This document shows, piece after piece, positions 41,075 to 52,275 of a stretch of 64,000 nucleotides of DNA. Numbering within the stretch: position 1 is the first letter of the stretch; every line of letters starts with the position of its first letter. Source of the stretch: Ulva prolifera (taxonomy: Eukaryota > Chlorophyta > Ulvophyceae > Ulvales > Ulvaceae); the NCBI GenBank assembly GCA_023078555.1, contig JALAAN010000010.1, forward strand, positions 744,001 to 808,000. Direction: 5' to 3'. The position numbers and the translations under genes are program-made. Under the pieces are notes generated by a model. The model saw nothing but the letters and a program-made list of their open reading frames with translations. It had not been told where the DNA came from and did no database searches.

Positions 41075-41433
41075 CAAATTAATGTGATGTGAGGGTTTGG
41101 AGGCAATCAAGTGATAACTCAGGGCTAGGGCTGCTTTAAATGTTGAAATGGCAGCGTGCTCCCAAGCCACTCATGCAGAAATCTCGCACCTCACAAAAAC
41201 AGGTTCCCATCCTCACCTTAGGGGCTGAATCTTTGCACATGATGCTCTCTATGTCAAAGGAATGTGGTGTAGAAGTTTGGAGGCAATCAAGTGATAAGTC
41301 AGGGCTAGGGCTGCTATCAATGTTGAAATGGCAGCACGCTCTCCCGCCACTCATGCAGAAATCTCGCCCTCGCAAAAACAGGTTCCCAACCTCACGTTAG
41401 GGGCTGAATCTTTGCACATGATGCTATCTATGT
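41075..41433 (+). repeat. 359-bp dimer with ccaagccactc variant
   Basis: The interval between signatures at 41075 and 41434 is 359 bp. It has ctgctttaaatg, then ccaagccactc and gttcccatcctc, then gcagcacgctctc with tctcgccctcgc. It shares these private variants with the dimers near 3.6, 44.6, 45.7 and 48.0 kb and separates the two nine-monomer units. Confidence 0.85.
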
Positions 41434-43049
41434 CAAATTAATGTGATGTGAGGGTTTGGAGGCAATCAAGTGATAACTCAGGGCTAGGGCTGCTTTAAAT
41501 GTTGAAATGGCAGCGTGCTCCCATGCCACTCATGCAGAAATCTCGCACCTCACAAAAACAGGTTCCCAACCTCACCTTAGGGGCTGAATCTTTGCACATG
41601 ATGCTCTCTATGTCAAAGGAATGTGGTGTAGAAGTTTGGAGGCAATCAAGTGATAAGTCAGGGCTAGGGCTGCTATCAATGTTGAAATGGCAGCGCGCTC
41701 TCCCGCCACTCATGCAGAAATCCCGCGCCTCACAAAAACAGGTTCCCAACCTCACGTTAGGGGCTGAATCTTTGCACATGATGCTCTCTTTGTCAAAGGA
41801 ATGTGGTCTAGAAGTTTGGAGGCAATCAAGTGATAAGTCAGGGCAAGGGTTGCTATCAATGTTGAAAAGGCAGCGCGCTCTCCCGCCCCTCATGCAGAAA
41901 TCCCGCGCCTCACAAAACAGGTTCCCAACCTCACGTTAGGGGCTGAATCTTTGCACATGATACTCTCTATGTCAAAGGAATGTGGTGTAGAAGTTTGGAG
42001 GCAATCAAGTGATAAGTCAGGGCAAGGGCTGCTATCAATGTTGAAAAGGCAGCGCGCTCTCCCGCCCCTCATGCAGAAATCTCGCCCTCACAAAAACAGG
42101 TTCCCAACCTCACGTTAGGGGCTGAATCTTTGCACATGATGCTCTCTATGTCAAAGGAATGTGGTGTAGAAGTTTGGAGGCAATCAAGTGATAAGTCAGG
42201 GCTAGGGGTGCCATCAATGTTGAAATGGCAGCGTGCTCCCATGCCACTCATGCAGAAATCCCGCGCCTCACAAAAACATGTTCCCAACATCACGTTAGGG
42301 GCTGAATCTTTGCACATGATGCTCTCTATGTCAAAGGAATGTGCTCTAGAAGTTTGGAGGCAATCAAGTGATAAGTCAGGGCTAGGGCTGCTATCAATGT
42401 TGAAATGGCAGCGTGCTCCCATGCCCCTCATGCAGAAATCTCGCCCTCACAAAAACAGGTTCCCAACCTCACGTTCGGGGCTGAATCTTTGCACATGATG
42501 CTCTCTATGTCAAAGGAATGTGGTGTAGAAGTTTGGAGGCAATCAAGTGATAAGTCAGGGCTAGGGCTGCTATCAATGTTGAAATGGCAGCGCGCTCTCC
42601 CGCCACTCATGCAGAAATCCCGCGCCTCACAAAAACAGGTTCCCAACCTCACGTTTAGGGCTGAATCTTTGCACATGATACTCTCTATGTCAAAGGAATG
42701 TGGTGTAGAAGTTTGGAGGCAATCAAGTGATAAGTCAGGGCAAGGGCTGCTATCAATGTTGAAATGGCAGCGCGCTCTCCCGCCACTCATGCAGAAATCC
42801 CGCGCTTCACAAAAACAGGTTCCCAACCTCACGTTAGGGGCTGAATCTTTGCACATGATACTCTCTATGTCACAGGAATGTGGTCTAGAAGTTTGGAGGC
42901 AGTCAAGTGATAAGTCAGGGCAAGGGCTCCTATCAATGTTGAAATGGCAGCGCGCTCTCCCGCCACTCATGCAGAAATCTCGCCCTCACAAAAACAGGTT
43001 CCCAACCTCACGTTAGGGGCTGAATCTTTGCACATGATGCTATCTATGT
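41434..43049 (+). repeat. Nine-monomer unit, copy 2
   Basis: Marker signatures at 41434 and 43050 (1,616 bp). It repeats copy 1 subtype by subtype, with ctaggggtgccatc near 42203 and gaatgtgctctag near 42338. Copy 1 has a monomer with aaatggcag where this copy has aaaaggcag near 41864. One base is lost at about 41914 (cacaaaacagg). Confidence 0.82.
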
Positions 43050-44126
43050 CAAATTAATGTGATGTGAGGGTTTGGAGGCAATCAAGTGATAACTCAGGGC
43101 TAGGGCTGCTTTAAATGTTGAAATGGCAGCGTGCTCCCATGCCCCTCATGCAGAAATCCCGCGCCTCACAAAAACATGTTCCCAACCTCACCTTAGGGGC
43201 TGAATCTTTGCACATGATGCTCTCTATGTCAAAGGAATGTGGTGTAGATGTTTGGAGGCCATCAAGTGATAAGTCAGGGCAAGGGTTGCTATCAATGTTG
43301 AAAAGGCAGCGCGCTCTCCCGCCCCTCATGCAGAAATCCCGCGCCTCACAAAAACAGGTTCCCAACCTCACGTTAGGGGCTGAATCTTTGCACATGATAC
43401 TCTCTATGTCACAGGAATGTGGTCTAGAAGTTTGGAGGCAATCAAGTGATAAGTCAGGGCAAGGGCTCCTATCAATGTTGAAATGGCAGCGCGCTCTCCC
43501 GCCACTCATGCAGAAATCTCGCCCTCACAAAAACAGGTTCCCAACCTCACGTTAGGGGCTGAATCTTTGCACATGATGCTCTCTATGTCAAAGGAATGTG
43601 GTCTAGAAGTTTGGAGGCAATCAAGTGATAAGTCAGGGCAAGGGTTGCTATCAATGTTGAAATGGCAGCGCGCTCTCCCGCCCCTCATGCAGAAATCTCG
43701 CCCTCACAAAAACAGGTTCCCAACCTCACGTTCGGGGCTGAATCTTTGCACATTATGCTCTCTATGTCAAAGGAATGTGGTGTAGAAGTTTGGAGGCAAT
43801 CAAGTGATAAGTCAGGGCAAGGGTTGCTATCAATGTTGAAAAGGCAGCGCGCTCTCCCGCCCCTCATGCAGAAATCCCGCGCCTCACAAAAACAGGTTCC
43901 CAACCTCACGTTTGGGGCTGAATCTTTGCACATGATACTCTCTATGTCAAAGGAATGTCATGTAGAAGTTTGGAGGCAATCAAGTGATAAGTCAGGGCTA
44001 GGGCTGCTATCAATGTTGAAATGGCAGCACGCTCTCCCGCCACTCATGCAGAAATCTCGCCCTCGCAAAAACAGGTTCCCAACCTCACTTTAGGGGCTGA
44101 ATCTTTGCACATGATGCTATCTATGT
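43050..44126 (+). repeat. Mosaic monomers with gaatgtcatgtag subtype
   Basis: Six monomers. The part from 43662 to 44093 has the same subtype series as 349-780, 50127-50558 and 59112-59543: cgttcggggc, aaaaggcag, cgtttggggc, then gaatgtcatgtag, then gcagcacgc with tctcgccctcgc. A private change is gcacattatgctc near 43751, shared with about 47162. Confidence 0.72.
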
Positions 44127-44844
44127 CAAATTAATGTGATGTGATGGTTTGGAGGCAATCAAGTGATAACTCAGGGCTAGGGCTGCTTTAAATGTTGAAA
44201 TGGCAGCGTGCTCCCATGCCACTCATGCAGAATTCTCGCACCTCACCAAAACAGGTTCCCAACCTCACCTTAGGGGCTGAATCTTTGCACATGATGCTCT
44301 CTATGTCAAAGGAATGTGGTGTAGAAGTTTGGAGGCAATCAAGTGATAAGTCAGGGCTAGGGCTGCTATCAATGTTGAAATGGCAGCACGCTCTCCCGCC
44401 ACTCATGCAGAAATCTCGCCCTCGCAAAAACAGGTTCCCAACCTCACGTTAGGGGCTGAATCTTTGCACATGATGCTATCTATGTCAAATTAATGTGATG
44501 TGAGGGTTTGGAGGCAATCAAGTGATAACTCAGGGCTAGGGCTGCTTTAAATGTTGAAATGGCAGCGTGCTCCCAAGCCACTCATGCAGAAATCTCGCAC
44601 CTCACAAAAACAGGTTCCCATCCTCACCTTAGGGGCTGAATCTTTGCACATGATGCTCTCTATGTCAAAGGAATGTGGTGTAGAAGTTTGGAGGCAATCA
44701 AGTGATAAGTCAGGGCTAGGGCTGCTATCAATGTTGAAATGGCAGCACGCTCTCCCGCCACTCATGCAGAAATCTCGCCCTCGCAAAAACAGGTTCCCAA
44801 CCTCACGTTAGGGGCTGAATCTTTGCACATGATGCTATCTATGT
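44127..44844 (+). repeat. Two tandem 359-bp dimers
   Basis: Marker signatures at 44127, 44486 and 44845 give two exact 359-bp periods. The first dimer has gcagaattctcgc and ctcaccaaaacagg variants; the second has ccaagccactc and gttcccatcctc. The same ordered pair recurs at 47536-48254 and, with the first member altered, at 3151-3868. Confidence 0.87.
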
Positions 44845-45561
44845 CAAATTAATGTGATGTGAGGGTTTGGAGGCAATCAAGTGATAACTCAGGGCTAGGG
44901 CTGCTTTAAATGTTGAAATGGCAGCGTGCTCCCATGCCACTCATGCAGAAATCTCGCACCTCACAAAAACAGGTTCCCAACCTCACGTTAGGGGCTGAAT
45001 CTTTGCACATGATACTCTCTATGTCACAGGAATGTGGTCTAGAAGTTTGGAGGCAATCAAGTGATAAGTCAGGGCAAGGGCTCCTATCAATGTTGAAATG
45101 GCAGCGCGCTCTCCCGCCACTCATGCAGAAATCTCGCCCTCACAAAAACAGGTTCCCAACCTCACGTTAGGGGCTGAATCTTTGCACATGATGCTCTCTA
45201 TGTCAAAGGAATGTGGTCTAGAAGTTTGGAGGCAATCAAGTGATAAGTCAGGGCAAGGGTTGCTATCAATGTTGAAATGGCAGCGCGCTCTCCCGCCCCT
45301 CATGCAGAAATCTCGCCCTCACAAAAACAGGTTCCCAACCTCACGTTCGGGGCTGAATCTTTGCACATGATGCTCTCTATGTCAAAGGAATGTGGTGTAG
45401 AAGTTTGGAGGCAATCAAGTGATAAGTCAGGGCAAGGGTTGCTATCAATGTTGAAATGGCAGCACGCTCTCCCGCCACTCATGCAGAAATCTCGCCCTCG
45501 CAAAAACAGGTTCCCAACCTCACGTTAGGGGCTGAATCTTTGCACATGATGCTATCTATGT

Positions 45562-45920
45562 CAAATTAATGTGATGTGAGGGTTTGGAGGCAATCAAGTG
45601 ATAACTCAGGGCTAGGGCTGCTTTAAATGTTGAAATGGCAGCGTGCTCCCAAGCCACTCATGCAGAAATCTCGCACCTCACAAAAACAGGTTCCCATCCT
45701 CACCTTAGGGGCTGAATCTTTGCACATGATGCTCTCTATGTCAAAGGAATGTGGTGTAGAAGTTTGGAGGCAATCAAGTGATAAGTCAGGGCTAGGGCTG
45801 CTATCAATGTTGAAATGGCAGCACGCTCTCCCGCCACTCATGCAGAAATCTCGCCCTCGCAAAAACAGGTTCCCAACCTCACGTTAGGGGCTGAATCTTT
45901 GCACATGATGCTATCTATGT
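45562..45920 (+). repeat. 359-bp dimer with ccaagccactc variant
   Basis: Signatures at 45562 and 45921 are 359 bp apart. It is the same dimer class as 41075-41433 and the second dimer of 44127-44844, and is followed directly by the partial third copy of the nine-monomer unit. Confidence 0.84.
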
Positions 45921-46780
45921 CAAATTAATGTGATGTGAGGGTTTGGAGGCAATCAAGTGATAACTCAGGGCTAGGGCTGCTATCAATGTTGAAATGGCAG
46001 CGCGCTCTCCCGCCACTCATGCAGAAATCCCGCGCCTCACAAAAACAGGTTCCCAACCTCACGTTAGGGGCTGAATCTTTGCACATGATGCTCTCTTTGT
46101 CAAAGGAATGTGGTCTAGAAGTTTGGAGGCAATCAAGTGATAAGTCAGGGCAAGGGTTGCTATCAATGTTGAAAAGGCAGCGCGCTCTCCCGCCCCTCAT
46201 GCAGAAATCTCGCCCTCACAAAAACAGGTTCCCAACCTCACGTTCGGGGCTGAATCTTTGCACATGATGCTCTCTATGTCAAAGGAATGTGGTGTAGAAG
46301 TTTGGAGGCAATCAAGTGATAAGTCAGGGCTAGGGGTGCCATCAATGTTGAAATGGCAGCGTGCTCCCATGCCACTCATGCAGAAATCCCGCGCCTCACA
46401 AAAACATGTTCCCAACATCACGTTAGGGGCTGAATCTTTGCACATGATGCTCTCTATGTCAAAGGAATGTGCTCTAGAAGTTTGGAGGCAATCAAGTGAT
46501 AAGTCAGGGCTAGGGCTGCTATCAATGTTGAAATGGCAGCGTGCTCCCATGCCCCTCATGCAGAAATCTCGCCCTCACAAAAACAGGTTCCCAACCTCAC
46601 GTTCGGGGCTGAATCTTTGCACATGATGCTCTCTATGTCAAAGGAATGTGGTGTAGAAGTTTGGAGGCAATCAAGTGATAAGTCAGGGCTAGGGCTGCTA
46701 TCAATGTTGAAATGGCAGCGCGCTCTCCCGCCACTCATGCAGAAATCCCGCGCCTCACAAAAACAGGTTCCCAACCTCAC
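45921..46780 (+). repeat. Nine-monomer unit, partial copy 3
   Basis: Contains the private variants ctaggggtgccatc near 46330 and gaatgtgctctag near 46470, aligned to copy 2 at an offset of 4,128 bp. Its opening monomer reads ctgctatcaatgttg rather than ctgctttaaatg, so the first monomers of the unit have been replaced or deleted. An extra ct at about 46812 (ctctcttgtc) follows its end. Confidence 0.75.
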
Positions 46781-47535
46781 GTTAGGGGCTGAATCTTTGC
46801 ACATGATGCTCTCTCTTGTCAAAGGAATGTGGTCTAGAAGTTTGGAGGCAATCAAGTGATAAGTCAGGGCAAGGGTTGCTATCAATGTTGAAAAGGCAGC
46901 GCGCTCTCCCGCCCCTCATGCAGAAATCCCGCGCCTCACAAAAACAGGTTCCCAACCTCACGTTAGGGGCTGAATCTTTGCACATGATACTCTCTATGTC
47001 AAAGGAATGTGGTGTAGAAGTTTGGAGGCAATCAAGTGATAAGTCAGGGCAAGGGCTGCTATCAATGTTGAAAAGGCAGCGCGCTCTCCCGCCCCTCATG
47101 CAGAAATCTCGCCCTCACAAAAACAGGTTCCCAACCTCACGTTCGGGGCTGAATCTTTGCACATTATGCTCTCTATGTCAAAGGAATGTGGTGTAGAAGT
47201 TTGGAGGCAATCAAGTGATAAGTCAGGGCAAGGGTTGCTATCAATGTTGAAAGGCAGCGCGCTCTCCCGCCCCTCATGCAGAAATCCCGCGCCTCACAAA
47301 AACAGGTTCCCAACCTCACGTTGGGGCTGAATCTTTGCACATGATACTCTCTATGTCAAAGGAATGTCATGTAGAAGTTTGGAGGCAATCAAGTGATAAG
47401 TCAGGGCTAGGGCTGCTATCAATGTTGAAATGGCAGCACGCTCTCCCGCCACTCATGCAGAAATCTCGCCCTCGCAAAAACAGGTTCCCAACCTCACTTT
47501 AGGGGCTGAATCTTTGCACATGATGCTATCTATGT

Positions 47536-48254
47536 CAAATTAATGTGATGTGATGGTTTGGAGGCAATCAAGTGATAACTCAGGGCTAGGGCTGCTTTAA
47601 ATGTTGAAATGGCAGCGTGCTCCCATGCCACTCATGCAGAATTCTCGCACCTCACCAAAACAGGTTCCCAACCTCACCTTAGGGGCTGAATCTTTGCACA
47701 TGATGCTCTCTATGTCAAAGGAATGTGGTGTAGAAGTTTGGAGGCAATCAAGTGATAAGTCAGGGCTAGGGCTGCTATCAATGTTGAAATGGCAGCACGC
47801 TCTCCCGCCACTCATGCAGAAATCTCGCCCTCGCAAAAACAGGTTCCCAACCTCACGTTAGGGGCTGAATCTTTGCACATGATGCTATCTATGTCAAATT
47901 AATGTGATGTGAGGGTTTGGAGGCAATCAAGTGATAACTCAGGGCTAGGGCTGCTTTAAATGTTGAAATGGCAGCGTGCTCCCAAGCCACTCATGCAGAA
48001 ATCTCGCACCTCACAAAAACAGGTTCCCATCCTCACCTTAGGGGCTGAATCTTTGCACATGATGCTCTCTATGTCAAAGGAATGTGGTGTAGAAGTTTGG
48101 AGGCAATCAAGTGATAAGTCAGGGCTAGGGCTGCTATCAATGTTGAAATGGCAGCACGCTCTCCCGCCACTCATGCAGAAATCTCGCCCTCAGCAAAAAC
48201 AGGTTCCCAACCTCACGTTAGGGGCTGAATCTTTGCACATGATGCTATCTATGT
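47536..48254 (+). repeat. Two tandem dimers (359 and 360 bp)
   Basis: Signatures at 47536, 47895 and 48255. The second dimer is 360 bp because of one inserted base (ccctcagcaaaaac near 48188). The order of gaattctcgc then ccaagccactc repeats that of 44127-44844, so this is a copy of the same four-monomer block about 3.4 kb downstream. Confidence 0.85.
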
Positions 48255-51126
48255 CAAATTAATGTGATGTGAGGGTTTGGAGGCAATCAAGTGATAACTC
48301 AGGGCTAGGGCTGCTTTAAATGTTGAAATGGCAGCGTGCTCCCATGCCACTCATGCAGAAATCTCGCACCTCACAAAAACAGGTTCCCAACCTCACGTTA
48401 GGGGCTGAATCTTTGCACATGATACTCTCTATGTCACAGGAATGTGGTGTAGAAGTTTGGAGGCAATCAAGTGATAAGTCAGGGCTAAGGGCTGCTATCA
48501 ATGTTGAAATGGCAGCGCGCTCTCCCGCCACTCATGCAGAAATCTCGCCCTCACAAAAACAGGTTCCCAACCTCACGTTAGGGGCTGAATCTTTGCACAT
48601 GATGCTCTCTATGTCAAAGGAATGTGGTCTAGAAGTTTGGAGGCAATCAAGTGATAAGTCAGGGCAAGGGCTGCTATCAATGTTGAAATGGCAGCGCGCT
48701 CTCCCGCCACTCATGCAGAAATCTCGCCCTCACAAAAACAGGTTCCCAACCTCACGTTAGGGGCTGAATCTTTGCACATGATGCTCTCTATGTCAAAGGA
48801 ATGTGGTGTAGAAGTTTGGAGGCAATCAAGTGATAAGTCAGGGCTAGGGCTGCTATCAATGTTGAAATGGCAGCGCGCTCTCCCGCCACTCATGCAGAAA
48901 TCCCGCGCCTCACAAAAACAGGTTCCCAACCTCACGTTTAGGGGCTGAATCTTTGCACATGATACTCTCTATGTCAAAGGAATGTGGTCTAGAAGTTTGG
49001 AGGCAATCAAGTGATAAGTCAGGGCAAGGGTTGCTATCAATGTTGAAAATGGCAGCGCGCTCTCCCGCCCCTCATGCAGAAATCTCGCCCTCACAAAAAC
49101 AGGTTCCCAACCTCACGTTAGGGGCTGAATCTTTGCACATGATGCTCTCTATGTCAAAGGAATGTGGTGTAGAAGTTTGGAGGCAATCAAGTGATAAGTC
49201 AGGGCTAGGGCTGCCATCAATGTTGAAATGGCAGCGTGCTCCCATGCCACTCATGCAGAAATCCGCGCCTCACAAAACAGGTTCCCAACCTCACGTTAGG
49301 GGCTGAATCTTTGCACATGATGCTATCTATGTCAAATTAATGTGATGTGAGGGTTTGGAGGCAATCAAGTGATAACTCAGGGCTAGGGCTGCTTTAAATG
49401 TTGAAATGGCAGCGTGCTCCCATGCCACTCATGCAGAAATCTCGCACCTCACAAAAACAGGTTCCCAACCTCACCATTAGGGGCTGAATCTTTGCACATG
49501 ATGCTCTCTATGTCAAAGGAATGTGGTGTAGAAGTTTGGAGGCAATCAAGTGATAAGTCAGGGCTAGGGCTGCTATCAATGTTGAAATGGCAGCGCGCTC
49601 TCCCGCCACTCATGCAGAAATCCCGCGCCTCACAAAAACAGGTTCCCAACCTCACGTTAGGGGCTGAATCTATGCACATGATGCTCTCTTTGTCAAAGGA
49701 ATGTGGTCTAGAAGTTTGGAGGCAATCAAGTGATAAGTCAGGGCAAGGGTTGCTATCAATGTTGAAAAGGCAGCGCGCTCTCCCGCCCCTCATGCAGAAA
49801 TCCCGCGCCTCACAAAAACAGGTTCCCAACCTCACGTTAGGGGCTGAATCTTTGCACATGATACTCTCTATGTCAAAGGAATGTGGTGTAGAAGTTTGGA
49901 GGCAATCAAGTGATAAGTCAGGGCAAGGGCTGCTATCAATGTTGAAAATGGCAGCGCGCTCTCCCGCCCCTCATGCAGAAATCTCGCCCTCACAAAAACA
50001 GGTTCCCAACCTCACGTTAGGGGCTGAATCTTTGCACATGATGCTCTCTATGTCAAAGGAATGTGGTCTAGAAGTTTGGAGGCAATCAAGTGACAAGTCA
50101 GGGCAAGGGTTGCTATCAATGTTGAAATGGCAGCGCGCTCTCCCGCCCCTCATGCAGAAATCTCGCCCTCACAAAAACAGGTTCCCAACCTCACGTTCGG
50201 GGCTGAATCTTTGCACATGATGCTCTCTATGTCAAAGGAATGTGGTGTAGAAGTTTGGAGGCAATCAAGTGATAAGTCAGGGCAAGGGTTGCTATCAATG
50301 TTGAAAAGGCAGCGCGCTCTCCCGCCCCTCATGCAGAAATCCCGCGCCTCACAAAAACAGGTTCCCAACCTCACGTTTGGGGCTGAATCTTTGCACATGA
50401 TACTCTCTATGTCAAAGGAATGTCATGTAGAAGTTTGGAGGCAATCAAGTGATAAGTCAGGGCTAGGGCTGCTATCAATGTTGAAATGGCAGCACGCTCT
50501 CCCGCCACTCATGCAGAAATCTCGCCCCCGCAAAAACAGGTTCCCAACCTCACTTTAGGGGCTGAATCTTTGCACATGATGCTATCTATGTCAAATTAAT
50601 GTGATGTGATGGTTTGGAGGCAATCAAGTGATAACTCAGGGCTAGGGCTGCTTTAAATGTTGAAATGGCAGCGTGCTCCCATGCCACTCATGCAGAAATC
50701 TCGCACCTCACAAAAACAGGTTCCCAACCTCACCTTAGGGGCTGAATCTTTGCACATGATGCTCTCTATGTCAAAGGAATGTGGTGTAGAAGTTTGGAGG
50801 CAATCAAGTGATAAGTCAGGGCTAGGGCTGCTATCAATGTTGAAATGGCAGCACGCTCTCCCGCCACTCATGCAGAAATCTCGCCCTCGCAAAAACAGGT
50901 TCCCAACCTCACTTTAGGGGCTGAATCTTTGCACATGATGCTATCTATGTCAAATTAATGTGATGTGATGGTTTGGAGGCAATCAAGTGATAACTCAGGG
51001 CTAGGGCTGCTTTAAATGTTGAAATGGCAGCGTGCTCCCATGCCACTCATGCAGAAATCTCGCACCTCACAAAAACAGGTTCCCAACCTCACCTTAGGGG
51101 CTGAATCTTTGCACATGATGCTCTCT

Positions 51127-51200
51127 ATGTCAAAGGAATGTGGTGTAGAAGTTTGGAGGCAATCAAGTGATAACTCAGGGCTAGGGCTGCTTTAAATGTT
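51127..51200 (+). repeat. Chimeric monomer (ordinary 5' part, marker 3' part)
   Basis: The monomer begins as the ordinary type (gtcaaaggaatgtggtgtag) and switches to the marker type (gataactcagg followed by ctgctttaaatg) within tttggaggcaatcaagtgat. In nearly all other monomers gataactcagg follows the caaattaatg form. The simplest reading is a crossover or conversion junction inside that shared 20-bp stretch. Confidence 0.7.
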
Positions 51201-52204
51201 GAAATGGCAGCGTGCTCCCATGCCACTCATGCAGAAATCTCGCACCTCACAAAAACAGGTTCCCAACCTCACCATAGGGGCTGAATCTTTGCACATGATG
51301 CTCTCTATGTCAAAGGAATGTGGTGTAGAAGTTTGGAGGCAATCAAGTGATAAGTCAGGGCTAGGGCTGCTATCAATGTTGAAATGGCAGCGCGCTCTCC
51401 CGCCACTCATGCAGAAATCCCGCGCCTCACAAAAACAGGTTCCCAACCTCACGTTAGGGGCTGAATCTATGCACATGATGCTCTCTTTGTCAAAGGAATG
51501 TGGTCTAGAAGTTTGGAGGCAATCAAGTGATAAGTCAGGGCAAGGGTTGCTATCAATGTTGAAAAGGCAGCGCGCTCTCCCGCCCCTCATGCAGAAATCC
51601 CGCGCCTCACAAAAACAGGTTCCCAACCTCACGTTAGGGGCTGAATCTTTGCACATGATACTCTCTATGTCAAAGGAATGTGGTGTAGAAGTTTGGAGGC
51701 AATCAAGTGATAAGTCAGGGCAAGGGCTGCTATCAATGTTGAAAAGGCAGCGCGCTCTCCCGCCCCTCATGCAGAAATCTCGCCCTCACAAAAACAGGTT
51801 CCCAACCTCACGTTAGGGGCTGAATCTTTGCACATGATGCTCTCTATGTCAAAGGAATGTGGTGTAGAAGTTTGGAGGCAATCAAGTGATAAGTCAGGGC
51901 TAGGGCTGCCATCAATGTTGAAATGGCAGCGTGCTCCCATGCAACTCATGCAGAAATCCCGCGCCTCACAAAAACATGTTCCCAACATCACGTTAGGGGC
52001 TGAATCTTTGCACATGATGCTCTCTATGTCAAAGGAATGTGGTGTAGAAGTTTGGAGGCAATCAAGTGATAAGTCAGGGCTAGGGCTGCCATCAATGTTG
52101 AAAAGGCAGCGCGCTCTCCCGCCCCTCATGCAGAAATCCCGCGCCTCACAAAAACAGGTTCCCAACCTCACGTTAGGGGCTGAATCTTTGCACATGATGC
52201 TCTC

Positions 52205-52275
52205 TTTGTCAAAGGAATGTGGTCTAGAAATTTGGAGGCAATCAAGTGATAACTCAGGGCTAGGGCTGCTTTAAA
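52205..52275 (+). repeat. Chimeric monomer (ctctttgtc 5' part, marker 3' part)
   Basis: A monomer of the ctctttgtc / gaaatttgg subtype continues into gataactcagg and ctgctttaaatg. The same chimera occurs near 55260-55330 and 61550-61620, so the junction was made once and then copied, at least within the 6,290-bp unit. Confidence 0.7.

Noticed and set aside
915..47650. Restriction-site variants (TCTAGA in gtctagaag monomers, GAATTC in gcagaattctc monomers) as a functional signal
   Set aside because: They are single-base subtype differences and useful only as markers; nothing suggests function.
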